Assembly: GCF_000341285.1 (NCBI RefSeq) | Contig: NW_005178475.1 | Location: forward strand, 248,001 to 312,000 | Origin: Galdieria sulphuraria | Lineage: Eukaryota; Rhodophyta; Bangiophyceae; Galdieriales; Galdieriaceae | Direction: 5' to 3' | Length of the DNA: 64,000 bases | Part shown: positions 34,263-45,224 of the stretch, one piece after another | Numbering within the stretch: the stretch's first letter is position 1 | Layout of the letters: every line of letters begins with the position of its first letter | Program-made: the position numbers and the translations under genes | The notes under the pieces: generated by a model | The model's database searches: none | What the model saw: the letters and a program-made list of their open reading frames with translations, nothing else | Told to the model about the DNA's origin: nothing

Positions 34263-35623
34263 ATGGAGTGGCATTTTCTCTCCCGCAGATCGATCCATTC
34301 ATTTGGCGCTCAAGTGCATTTTTTTGGGTCTCAAGAGAAAAGAAAAGAAATGTTATGTTTTGTGGTTGGAATATGTCGGGTTCATCCACGACGCAAAAGT
34401 TTGCACTGTAGTAAAGGTTACCTAAAGACGACTTTTAATAAGTTTATTTGCTCCAACTTGTTTCGTTGCCCTACAAACTCTAAATTTTTGGATGTCTTGA
34501 GAATGAACGGTAGCTATTGTGGCCAGCAAACAACTGCAGAAATACCCAAAGATTGCATCTTATCGAGTCCTGTATTTCAAGCTACAGGATTATTGTGGCA
34601 GGATATTCCACAAAAAGAATGGGGTAGATTGGCGAATCTTCTTATCCAAAAGTTGAAGTTGGATCCCACCTTGCCAGAAACCAACGTCAGAATCCATCAA
34701 CTTTATTTGCCTATATTTTTTTGGTTGAAAAAGGTATGTGACCAACAGAAATCGGGTGCACCCATCGTTGGTATATCGTGTCCACAAGGAGGTGGAAAAA
34801 CCACTTTGACCTTTGCAGTGCAGTTTTTATTCCAGCAGCTACAACGTAAATGTGCAGTTGCTTCTATAGACGACTTTTATATCACTAGAAAGGAGCAGCA
34901 AATGTTGTTTGAGAGAGAGAGGAACCCATTGCTAGAGTTTCGTGGCAACCCTGGAACTCATGACGTGGAGTTGGGAGTACAAGTTTTATCACAACTCAAA
35001 TCTTGTAAAGCTAATGAAAGAGTGGCCATTCCAAGATATGATAAGGCCGCTTGGAATGGTCTTGGAGACCGCTTTCCTATTGACGAATGGTATGCAGTTG
35101 AGTGTCCCGTAGATCTCATTCTATTGGAAGGATGGTAAGCTTTGACATACTACCGTCATATGAAGTTTCTATGGATCATAACCATATTTATCCACATGAC
35201 TTAGGTGCTTAGGTTTCCAGCCGGTTAGAGAAGAGGAACTCATCGATAGTCGATTGGGCAGCATCAACAACAGATTAGGTGCTTATCAGAAATGGTATGA
35301 TATGTTGGACGGTTGGTTGGTAATTGAAATAGAAGACTTGAATTGGTAGGAGTATCATGGATGAAAAGTTAACTGCCTCTTGAACCAATGTTGCAATGTC
35401 TAGGATTTATGATTGGCGAGCACAAGCTGAAGATATGCTTCGAATGCAAAATAGAGGAGCAATGACACCAGAGCAAGTACGAGACTTTGTCAGTCGTTTC
35501 ATGCCAGCCTATCAACAATATTTGTTTCGCTTCTATCGATCGCCTTTATTAACCAGCGAACAAAATAGACTACAGTTTCGTATCGACAAGAAAAGACAAC
35601 CGATATCTTCAAGTAAATATTAA
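34263..35623 (+). CDS. GLYK: D-glycerate 3-kinase, plastid type
   Basis: Exons 34263-35134, 35205-35345 and 35404-35623, 410 residues. The first 100 residues are basic and Ser/Phe/Cys-rich, consistent with a plastid transit peptide. The P-loop is GISCPQGGGKTTLTFAVQ, followed by VASIDDFYITRKEQQ, FRGNPGTHDVELG, IPRYDKAAWNGLGDR and DLILLEGWCLGFQPV. The end has WRAQAEDMLRM and RFMPAYQQYL. This is the glycerate kinase that closes the photorespiratory cycle by returning 3-phosphoglycerate. It follows the shikimate gene in tandem with a 15-nt gap and its TAA overlaps the UGGT stop on the other strand. Confidence 0.95.
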
Positions 35624-38600
35624 AGTTCTTCGTGGACTGCATTTGGAATATTTCGATTTGATTCTTCAACAGATGAGGACGGACATAATGCCTGTGACAC
35701 TATTTCTGTTGCTTCTTTATCCAACGCATTCCATTCAGGTATGATTCGTCTAGCAGAAGACAGCTTATGCTCCTTGGTCATCGGATTGTTACATAGATCG
35801 ATAGTCTTTGCTCTCTTTTTACTTTCATCATCGCACCATGTTTCACACCATAACCATTCCGGGGGCAGATCATGTATAGGAACATGAGGCAGACCTGGTT
35901 GTGGAACAGAGGCAAAGTTGGGTAAATCTTGATCCAGGTTACTGAGACTAGCGGGATCTTGTGCCAGTCGTTGATAAATGGCACGCAGATTATCACCAGC
36001 TGCCATTTTTCGAAACTGTTTTAAATCGACCACGTAGAGAGCCGAGATGCGATACCTTTGGTCTTTCAAAAGAGATGCCCAAAATCCTTGTTTCCAAAAA
36101 CGATATCCTTCTACTTCCTTTCTCGAATCACAAAAAGGAACATAACCATAAGGCGCACCGTGAAGGTCTAGTTGAAACAATTCGTACAAGTCTCCTCGTA
36201 CAACTTGATCAGAGTCTACAAAAATCACTTTGCTTAAATTCAAGGGAAATAAGACATCAAGAAACAGAATTTTGTACGCCCACATGATTCTCTGTTTTTC
36301 AGTTTGTGCAGTCAACCATGCAGGCCATCGATAAGTGACCAGTTGATAATCAAAACCGCACTTGGCTGCAAAATGGGGCAATATTTTTTTAAAACTGGGT
36401 GAAAGATAATTCTTCAGAAGCCAAAACTTAACTGGAACAGACGAATGCTTGACTACACTCAATATCATGATTCGAATCAATCTTTCATAGAGATAACCCG
36501 ATGCCACTGAGAAGACGTGAACCATTCTGTCATTGCTCGATATGTGTTGTTGTTCAGAGCTCCACCAAGAAAACAACTGAATTTTATCCAATAGTTTCGA
36601 AAGCCAAGTAGGAGGTATAATAGCTGGTAATTGCATGCGAACTTTATCCGGAGAAGAGAATGAACTGGGGCGAACATACAAAGTCAATGTCTTTCCTTGA
36701 AGCTGTTTCACTAAAAGAAACACATTTGATGACATTGGTTGAGAAATGATATTCGGTATAGAAGAACCAAAGATAAGAGAAGAGGCAATGGAAGCGGTTG
36801 TGTCTGCAATTTTACTTTCTTCGACTTTCAATTGATAAGATATTCCTTGTCGTTGGCCAACTTGCAAATTCCATACACCAAAATGGGTTTGAAACTGGAA
36901 ATATCCCAAGTTTGCCATAACCAATGTATCTTGTGTCTGCATCCAATCGCTGGTCCGAGGAACAAGACTTAAGGGTAATCCTTGTGGTGGAACAAATGAC
37001 AGATTGGATACATCAATACATGTACCTTCAACAAGAATAGCTTCTAGTTGGTACTCTGCATATACCTGAGTATCATTTTGAAGCACTAAATTGTCTAAAT
37101 CTTCTTCAGCATGAGATGCTCCAATTAACCATTTGGGTGGAGTGTCCATCGATACTGTAAGTGTACGGTTTTTGAATAGTGTTGTGAAAACACCACTAGG
37201 TTTGCTTATTAAGGCACCTGTATTCTTTTCAAACCGAGGCCTAGGAATTAAAACAGTTCGATAGAAAGAAGCTTTTCGTATCGTTTCTATGGAAGTATAT
37301 GAGGAAGGTAATAACAGCACAGATATGGAGACATCAAAATAGGTTCTCAAAATGGAAAGCATCGTAGCAGCTTTAGCAGCATTTGGACTAAGAGGATCAA
37401 GAATAGCTTCCACATGAAAGACGCTGGTATACTTTTGGGTTTCATTCGTCGTTGAAGAAATGGAATGAAACGAAAGTAAATCATAGGATTGTCCCAAAAG
37501 TTGTTTCCATTCATTCATTCTAAGAGCTGTAGAAGAAGAAGAAGAAAACAGCGAGCTACCAGGTCTGGAAAAGGAAAGCGAACAAGATTCATCCAACCAT
37601 CTTGAAGTAAAAGACCACAATAACTGAGCATCTGCATCTTCCTAAAAGCATCGGAAAAATAATATATCATGAATTAGTTTTTTCTCAGGTAACCAACAAT
37701 ATCCAAAAAAACTCACTCACCATGGACAACCCAATATCCATCATAGAACAAGCCAAGTCAAAATCGGTTGGAAAAGTGAACAAGTGAGAAGAATATCCAA
37801 AACCGTTGATAAATACTTGATCTTTTTGTATCCATTGGTCGGATATGCCTGGTACATAAGAAAGAAACTCCAATGAATCATCCGTTGTCAACATTTGTTG
37901 GCCTTGAAAACTTTTTTTCATTCGCGTGATGACAAGTTGCTTCATTTGTTGTATTTGGTCTTGTTGGTCAGAACAAGATATATGAGATGAATGATGAGTA
38001 TGTGTAGACGACAAAAATGCGATTCTTCCAGGTATAGATAATGGACAAGTTAACCATTCTAGAGCCAATGCCATGAGTTTCAGACCTTGTAAGGATTCCA
38101 AGTCGACAGCTATCCATATCGTCGCAAGTCCAACGGAGTTTTGCACAGCAGCATTGGTTTTGAAATATTTGAATTGAGCGTATTCATTATGTTGTAAAAT
38201 TTCCTTGAGTATACTTGGGTTGTAAGGTGTTGTAGCTTGTAGTCTTGTATTTTGTCTTGGAATCCATTTTTGAATACGAGATGACGATGCTTGTTTGAGA
38301 ATTTCTTTCATTTCTTGTTCTAAAGTGACAATCAGTTGCGAAGCGATGTCTCCCAGTGGAATGCCGTTGATGATGACCATCGGAAGACGTTGAAAACCCA
38401 TTGCATTTGCCCATTGGCGATGACGTTTCACAATTGAAGAATGCATAGCTTTGTTCATCCAGCCTTTCCATATCTCTTCTGCTGTCGATGTATCATCTTC
38501 TTGTTGTTCTTTGTTGTGCAAAGAACATGAAAATCTTCGATGATAAGCAAATAGAAAAGCTTCCTGTAGATGACTCCATTGCAACTTTTCATAGGAAGCC

Positions 38601-40875
38601 ATCCTTCCTCCATCAGACAAGAGAGTGAAGATATCCATGGGCACGGTCATTTTCTGCTTCAATTTTGCTAGAAAATAATAACCTGCTATAGGACAAGGTA
38701 CTTGATTGGTGAGATATTCCAATGCAATCAGCACAATCTCTGTCATCGTTTCTTCGTCATGTAAACTCATTTTCCTTTTGCTAGGAAAATAATGGGATGC
38801 CAAATGATACCAAATATGTTGCTGCTCACTTGTAGAGTCCTCCTCCATATACGATTTCCAATCCACTGAACCTGGATATCTATGATCATCATCATCATCA
38901 TCATCCCTTTCATCAGCTGCACTACTGGGTATCAACCCTATACCCATACGAATAGGCCATCCTTGTTCCAAAACTTGTTTCATCCATTCTATAACCACCA
39001 ACTGATTGCCATCCAGAGGATCCCACAAAAAGATGACATCCACAAGTTGAGAAGAAGATAGTTTATCCAAAGAGCGAAGATAGGCAGCATATTCATAAAA
39101 TACGACGGAGGAAGAACTCGCACTCATTTTGGTATCCTTTAAAAGTGATAGTATGTCATTTTCATTTTGAATAAAAACAACTGGAGTGTTTGGATGCACC
39201 AACGATAAGCGGATGGATGGTGTAGATAAAGAGGCACTCCATAAATGATTATCTATCATATTGTGAGATAGAATGCTTTCTATCAAAAACAACAATATGA
39301 CTGCAGTCTACTAGATAAGGTTTCCAATACTTACGGTTGGTGATGCTTTCTTTCAATGCAACATGTCTTGCGAGTGTAATGGCATCCATACAATTGGTAA
39401 GAGTAGGAGGAAGCAATCCCCAAGGAAGTGATAACGAACGACCATTCAACGTGACCTGTTCTTCCCAATCTTCCAAAGATTGTAAAATTTGTCGATACGA
39501 GAGAACTTGACTATCCGAAAGATGCCAAGGTCCAGCTAACAGAGGTGCATAGAGTGGAATATTGTTTGCAATTCTTTCAAATGTAGATAAAGGATCTTGG
39601 GAATGAACAATGAGGTGGGTTGCTGATAAACCAATATCTCCAACTTGCCAAGGTTTCCATTCCTATTCAGATTATTACTTGAAAGATGCAATAGGCAATC
39701 GCCATTCACCTTGAATGATGCACGAGATTGTTCCCAGTTATCCAACGCATTTTGTAAAGTCAATTTATCCTCTTGAGATAATGAATAGTGATCCACCAAA
39801 GCTGGCCAATCGATTCCACCCAATTGACAGTCATCATTTTGAAGCAAACAACGTTGATCAGAAATAGTAGAAATATCAAAAGTGTGATTTGCTTGCTCGA
39901 CTTTGGCACAAGGATAAGCCAATGGGTCTTGTACCCAATATTCGGTATTCTTCATAAACACCTCCACACCATATCCTTGTAAATACATGGAACGATGACT
40001 TGACGACAAGTAAGAATGACGAATCATGTAGCAAACTTTGCCTTTGTTTGCCATGGAAAAGAGAAAATCATGCCAAGGTTTCATTTCCATCTTACCCAAA
40101 TGACCGTATAAGATAACCAAAGGAATATCCTTTCGACTTGGTCACATTCTTATTTCAACACCATTTAAAGAGAGAGAACTGTACTACTTACGATGAACCA
40201 TAGCAATGTCCTATGTCTATATCTGGTTGGGCATCGGCCTTTAGCTTTGTGCTGTGATTCACACTCCGAAGATCGGCTATCAAAGTATCCAAGTCGATGT
40301 AAAGCTGATCATTCCATTCAGCAAATACACTGGGTTTCTCTTGTACCCAAGTTGTCGTTGCTTTGGGTTGTCGATAATACCAAACGTGACTTGCCCACTG
40401 ATCTTGTAATACAACACTACCTAATTGTTCTACTGCCAACACAGACCAGACAGCTACTTGCTAATAATAGTCAATAAGAGAGAAAGGCATCATTCTTCAA
40501 TCTTACCCCACTCGCAATATCCCAACGACGCGCAATCCATTCTTCACACCTGTAAACATATTCAACAACAAAACATGATATACAACGTGAGTTGAGGAAT
40601 ACCATTCAAAACTCTCTCGATCCGAATCCAAGTGTTGTTCTCGTTGAAAGAGATCCTGAACCCATTGCCAAAAACAAGATGATCCTCGTTGCTACTCCAT
40701 ATTCAGTTGAGTAGTCAAACTATCACCAAGGACTTACGGCGATCCATTCCGAAAACTGCAACTCGATAGGGGTGATGGACCATCCACTATTTAAGCTAGT
40801 CGTCAAAGTAGAACGTGCCAAACTATAAAGTATACAATAAGAAAAGAAATATAAAACAAACAACGACTTTGACAT
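35620..40875 (-). CDS. UGGT: UDP-glucose:glycoprotein glucosyltransferase
   Basis: Eight exons (40875-40738, 40691-40603, 40549-40507, 40460-40192, 40136-39710, 39662-39335, 39279-37721, 37641-35620) encode 1624 residues. A signal peptide opens the protein (MSKSLFVLYFFSYCILYSL). The long N-terminal thioredoxin-like part has LVILYGHLGKMEMKPWHDFL, YMIRHSYLSS, LQGYGVEVFMKN and VGDIGLSATHLIVHSQDPL. The C-terminal GT24 domain has MVHVFSVASGYLYERLIRIM, the catalytic VIFVDSDQVVRGDLYEL and WLWCETWCDDESKKRAKTI. The last four residues are HEEL, an ER-retention-like tetrapeptide. UGGT reglucosylates misfolded N-glycoproteins so that calreticulin-type chaperones can retain them. Exon lengths sum exactly to 1625 codons. 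Confidence 0.95.
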
Positions 40876-40985
40876 GTTTCCCAAAATGGGGTGAGACGTC
40901 TATGGATAATAAGAAATTCACAAAATCAGCTCATTTATTATCCAACAAGCAAATATAACCACAGTAAGAAAGCAAACTTAAAGTC

Positions 40986-41755
40986 TTACACACTCTTGGG
41001 AGACTTGGCAGAATGCGCATCGGAGCCTTCGTAATCTGCTTCTTCTTCATCTTCTGTCTGAATCAACTTGCGCTTTCCAACGTATTTCGTTAGAATCGAC
41101 AAGTAAATTTCAATAAAATGAAAGCCCAAGTTCCTCCAAGTAAATGCAGCAATGGTACTCACTTCCCAACCAAAATCATAACGTCTTTGAAAGTAGGCAG
41201 TGGGTTTGGATATCATCACACTAAGAGCTCCAGCAAACCTAATACCGTTGAGTTTATATAGAGAACAAGACAAATATCTCTACCTACCACCACCACATCA
41301 TGAAAAAGTTGACAATTCCTTCAACTGCCCAGTCAAAGGGTATCCTTGCCAACTGTGAGATAAGATGGAAGATGAGAGTAATGAACTGAAAGAATAGACC
41401 AACGGAAGCCAAAGCAATGACCCATCTACAAGTGGAATGCATGCCACGAGTTCTGTCTCCTGTAACTCCCCAAGCACAGAAGGAGAGTGATTCATAGAAA
41501 GTGACATTCGTCACTTTATCGATGGGTACAAAGGGCTGGTCAGGATCAGGATGTTTATATGTGTTTGCAATTAGAAACAAGTTGAACATAGGATTACCCA
41601 TTAAACCCAAAATAGTGGCCGAAAATGCTAAGTGTATTATTCAGTAAGGAGGGAAACTGAACCAATGCCTTCTTACCCAACATAGCCACATATAGGATGA
41701 GCTGATATCCTTTCAACAAGTTTCTTCCCTCGTCAGTGTATAACAAGTTGACCAT
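40986..41755 (-). CDS. Four-helix integral membrane protein of unknown function
   Basis: Exons 41755-41677, 41627-41288 and 41238-40986, 223 residues. Four hydrophobic segments are visible: YQLILYVAMLAFSATILGLM, WVIALASVGLFFQFITLIF, VEGIVNFFMMWWWFAGALSV and the weaker FHFIEIYLSILT. A Cys/Trp-containing loop with NVTFYESLSFCAWGV sits between the first two. The C-terminus is acidic and Ser-rich (EDEEEADYEGSDAHS). The layout recalls MARVEL/SCAMP-type vesicle proteins, but no diagnostic motif is present, so I leave it unnamed. Its 5' end overlaps in another frame with a possible 60-residue protein. Confidence 0.7.
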
Positions 41756-41971
41756 TTTCCAAAACAACTAGTGTATTACTGTCTTCGTCGGAACCGTACT
41801 CCAAAAGTTGGGGAACCCAACACAAATCTTCCAAGAACAAAAGACTCGTTCCTCCACCGAAAACGGAAAATCCACCCCTCGTAAGGAAACGGCGAAAGGA
41901 TTCCAGAAAATGAATTTGAGAAGGTGCGTTTACCTCTTCTGAAAGTGATTATCGGTTTTTGGTGAAACCAT
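41733..41971 (-). CDS. Possible 60-residue protein, spliced
   Basis: Exons 41971-41934 and 41877-41733 join through a 56-nt GT-AG intron typical for this genome. The reading starts MVSPKTDNHFQK and contains GGFSVFGGGTSLLFLEDL and VPQLLEYGSDEDSNT. It lies between TIM13 (39 nt after its stop) and the membrane protein gene and overlaps the first 23 nt of the latter in another frame. No family is recognised. In favour are the intron, the acidic non-repetitive composition and the position; against are its short length and the possibility that it is 5' leader of the membrane protein gene. Confidence 0.35.
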
Positions 41972-42009
41972 CTTATGACACAAGTGGAGATACTTTATTA
42001 CCTATGTTA

Positions 42010-42379
42010 CTAACTACTCTTTTCTGCCAACGTTTTCCCCACAAGATTCATAGCTTCTACAAAGCGATCCATACACCTAACTCCACCATCCATAGTGAGA
42101 TTATTCCATTTTTAGATAAGAAGCCATATGAAGAGAACTACCTTTGTAAACACTCTTTTTCGTTTGTACTTAACGTGGAAGACGGACTGGCAATACATTT
42201 ATGAAAGCACTAAGTATCCAAGTAAAGTATCCATAACGTTACTAGAAGAAATACCTTACTTTATCAGTAACTGTTTCCAATACATTCTGAGAATACTGTA
42301 ACTGCATCTGGCGTTGAAATCGTTCCATAAGTTCTTCATTAGATAAGGAACTGGAGCTATAATTGTTGGTAGTAGACAT
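42010..42379 (-). CDS. TIM13: Small mitochondrial import chaperone TIM13
   Basis: Exons 42379-42260, 42209-42142 and 42076-42010 give 84 residues. The N-terminal stretch MSTTNNYSSSSLSNEELMER is Ser/Asn-rich, then VLETVTDKCFHKCI and ECLQRCMDRFVEAMNLVGKT supply the twin C-x3-C motif with 14 residues between, the hallmark of small TIM chaperones of the intermembrane space. Spacing and the NLVGKTLAEK end fit TIM13 better than TIM8, TIM9 or TIM10. It works with TIM8 to carry hydrophobic precursors. Every exon is short, so the gene is easy to miss in open-frame searches. Confidence 0.85.
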
Positions 42380-42533
42380 GTATAAGAAGAAGAAATCACA
42401 ACACTTCCTTCTCTAATGCCAAGTGAGAGACTTATTCATGATGGGGGAATCGTGGGATACTTTAAAGGACACTCTCGATAGAGCTTATATGTTTTATCAA
42501 AAATGAATAATCTGTTTTCAATAAAAACAGTCG

Positions 42534-43244
42534 TTACAACTCTCCACATTGAGTTATAACTACAGGTAAAAGTGGTTTGTTATTGGCTCCCGTGGAGACA
42601 TTTTCTATCTTTCGCACAGTGAGTAAACCGTCCACTACTTTGCCAAACACTACGTGAGTACCATCCAACCATTCACACGACTAGATTGCGTTATTCTAGA
42701 AAACCTTTTCTCACAGAGGAATATTCATACCGTACAAGTAATAAAGAATTGGTTGCCATTCGTATTTGGACCCGTATTTGCCATAGACAAGACTCCTGGA
42801 CCAGAATGACTTAAAATAAAGTTCTCGTCGAGAAAACTAAACTATTTTTAGGACGATATTACCAGATTTTCAACCTCTTACTATAGTCCATATATACTAA
42901 GGGAACCTGTTCCGTCACCATTCACAAAGTCACCTCCTTGAATGATATAGTCCTTTATCACTCGATGAAAACTACAACCCTTATAACCGACTGGAATACC
43001 ATCCTTTCTATATTCACCGGTACAAAACTGTCTAAAGTTCTCCGCTGTTTTGGGGACAATATCAGCAAAAAGTTCCATCTTTATTCTTCCGACAGGATGG
43101 TCCGCTATACTGACATCGAAGAAAACAACCTTTCAACAAGTTAGAAGTTTCTTTCCATAGTACTATCAAGCTTACAGGGTTATCTGGTGAAGTATGTTGT
43201 AAAGCACTAATCGTTCCTATTGGCTTGTCTGGTTGATTGCTCAT
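42534..43244 (-). CDS. PPIH: Cyclophilin H (PPIH-type peptidyl-prolyl isomerase)
   Basis: Exons 43244-43176, 43129-42882, 42836-42731 and 42680-42534, 189 residues. The cyclophilin fold is complete: [98 protein letters not shown] and [13 protein letters not shown]. Catalytic Arg (HRV), Phe/Gln (QFFI) and Trp (EWLDG) are present. The FRKDG-like insert ([13 protein letters not shown]) marks the PPIH/USA-CyP subgroup that binds the U4/U6 snRNP protein PRPF4. Nuclear splicing role is from family knowledge. A 69-nt gap separates it from the next gene upstream. Confidence 0.93.
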
Positions 43245-43312
43245 AAGACCTTCTCCCCACCACCGATAGATAGTCACTCCCAATATTCCTCCTCCAATTT
43301 ACTTGCGTCTAT

Positions 43313-43940
43313 TTAGGCAATAAGATTGACATCCATAGCATTGTATCTAGCAAGTGCTTTCTTATGTTTCTATATGGTACATATGGATTATCCATTAGGT
43401 TGGGATTATTTATGGAATACTTACCTTGGACTTGATATGGCTTTGTACATCTTTCTCGTTTAACAAAAGTTTGTGGTCACAGAAACGACAAGTTAGAACT
43501 TTGGAAGGATGATAGTCTATTTCGTAATCTTCACTAATAGAGAAAGGTTTTCTTTTCTTTTCTTTCAATACAATTCCTTGGTCTTTATAGGAACCCATTA
43601 TAGTGTGATTGGATGATGGAGAATCAATAGTACTGCTCACTTGTGACGTTGGATATTCTTCTTTGGAAAACTTCCGCTTCTTTCCTTTTCTTGAATTCAC
43701 ACTGGGACAAGTTCCGTGTTTGGTCTCCAAAGATAATGGCTTTTTCTCATAGGGTTGTTGTATTGGGCTGTCACTTGAGGCAATGGAGTGGTCTTCACTG
43801 GGACTGTTAAAAGACAAGGCCTCTTCCTTGTATTGTTCACTCAGTTTCCTTATAACTTGTTCATCATCTTCACTATCTGAAACATCATCTTGGGTTGTTT
43901 GGTTTGTATCTACGACATTCCAACACAAGCGTTTGATCAT
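43313..43940 (-). CDS. C-terminal C2H2 zinc-finger protein, acidic
   Basis: Exons 43940-43425 and 43369-43313, 190 residues. A long acidic, Ser-rich region (DDVSDSEDDEQ, then Lys clusters KKRKFSKEE and KEKKRKPF) ends in one zinc finger: VLTCRFCDHKLLLNEKDVQS followed by HIKSKKHKKALARY. The pair C-x2-C and the two histidines with a Lys-rich linker resemble U1-type/zf-met fingers of nucleolar and RNA-processing proteins. The splice junction falls inside the finger and completes the second histidine. No named orthologue is recognised. Start chosen at the first ATG (MIKRLCWN). Confidence 0.65.
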
Positions 43941-43975
43941 CGCTGTTACACAACACACACAACACCACCGGATGA

Positions 43976-44668
43976 ATGATTGATGCTGAGTGTGGAATGT
44001 TGTTGTTCATTCCAAACCTATTGAGTAAAATAAAAAATAGGAAAAGAATAAGTTGTAGTTATAGAAAGAAACTTATTCGTGCAGCTAGAAGATTGAACCC
44101 TTCAACAAGTAACCGCCAACAACCACTTCCTCCAGTGAATGAAAAACACACCAACTATGTAAAGAGCACGAGTGAAGGAAATATGTATTCCGTTCACCTT
44201 GCGTGTCAAAGATATTTTGGTGCAAGTGGTATTTGGGGTTCACCTTTTTTTGCTGGAAATAGGTGGAAAGATGCAGAAGCTTGGATACATCATGGTTCAG
44301 TATATGATTGGATAGGCCCTGGAGGACCTTATAGTTGGACAAGAAAAAATAGCCAAAAGAGAAATAAAGAAACAAAGAGTAAGGAGTGGTATGCTTTATT
44401 GAATGTGCCTAGAAATGCAAGTTTGGAACACATCAAAAAGGCTTTTAGAAGGAAAATCATTCGAATACATCCTGACGTCAACAGTTTGTATCGATGGAAT
44501 AACCATATCAAGGAGTATGTGTATGACTTGCTTACTGCCTATCATGTTTTGCGTGATCCTACAACTCGTGCAGAATATGATAGAAACTTGGAAAGTTATC
44601 AAGATACTAGTAGAAGTGAGGAAGAAGAACGAGGTTTACCTATGTCTGACAAACTAGTCATGTTTTGA
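43976..44668 (+). CDS. Organelle-targeted J-domain protein
   Basis: One exon, 230 residues. A hydrophobic then strongly basic N-terminus (MLLFIPNLLSKIKNRKRISC, RKKLIRAARRLNP) looks like a plastid or mitochondrial transit peptide. Residues about 125-200 form the J domain: EWYALLNVPRNASLEHIKKA, FRRKIIRIHPDVNS with the HPD loop, and YDLLTAYHVLRDPTTRAEYD. J proteins stimulate Hsp70 ATPase. There is no zinc-binding or substrate domain, so this is a type III J protein. The gene is divergent from the C2H2 gene with 35 nt between start codons. A perfect palindrome begins two bases after its stop. Confidence 0.85.
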   Translation: MIDAECGMLLFIPNLLSKIKNRKRISCSYRKKLIRAARRLNPSTSNRQQPLPPVNEKHTNYVKSTSEGNMYSVHLACQRYFGASGIWGSPFFAGNRWKDAEAWIHHGSVYDWIGPGGPYSWTRKNSQKRNKETKSKEWYALLNVPRNASLEHIKKAFRRKIIRIHPDVNSLYRWNNHIKEYVYDLLTAYHVLRDPTTRAEYDRNLESYQDTSRSEEEERGLPMSDKLVMF

Positions 44669-44670
44669 TC

Positions 44671-44704
44671 ATTCAATATATATATATATATATATATATT
44701 GAAT
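44671..44704. repeat. 34-bp perfect AT palindrome after a stop codon
   Basis: The sequence opens ATTCAATATA and closes TATATTGAAT, with pure alternating T/A in between, so the whole stretch equals its own reverse complement. It begins two bases after the TGA of the J-domain gene. It can fold into a long AT hairpin in the 3' untranslated region. It may simply be a microsatellite. Confidence 0.8.
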
Positions 44705-45224
44705 ATATATTGGCTACTGAGATGATAATGGAACTTGGATGTGATTGAAAGCAGTTTTGAATGGCTTTTATTTCGGAATATGAAATTTTATATAAAAAAG
44801 AATGATGATTCTCATAGAAACTGAGTTGTAAAGACTTTTTGAGATTTGTATTTGCTTCTTCGGATGGCTTTCTTTTTCAGACAACAAGGCACTTTAGTCG
44901 TTCACGACTTTATGTTAGAGATCCAAACAGGTTTCAAACAAGAACTGTTTGCGTTGTCAGCATATCAGAAACGATAACGTGGTTACTGTAGTAAATGAGA
45001 GAACCATCGTTGAGACATTCTTGTTTCAAAATTTCCTCCCTGACTTGAAGGTTATCGAGGCATTCGATTCATTCAAACCCACCTACCAATCCTTTCGTGA
45101 TCCAACAAGTTTTCTAACTTCTTCTCTCCACCTGACACCCAATTCTCTGCGGTATCTATCATCAGCCTTCTTGCGCCATACCACAGTGGCACAACGAGCA
45201 ACGAAAATATATATTTACCNCGCT
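44705..45224 (+). other. Interval before the decayed methyltransferase, with a short open frame
   Basis: A 37-codon frame starts at the ATG at 44864 (MAFFFRQQGTLVVHDFML ... AYQKR) and looks protein-like, but it ends without a downstream exon that I can join. A second frame (44949-45305) crosses the ambiguous base N at 45220. These may be upstream remnants of the damaged methyltransferase gene. Nothing else is recognised. Confidence 0.3.
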
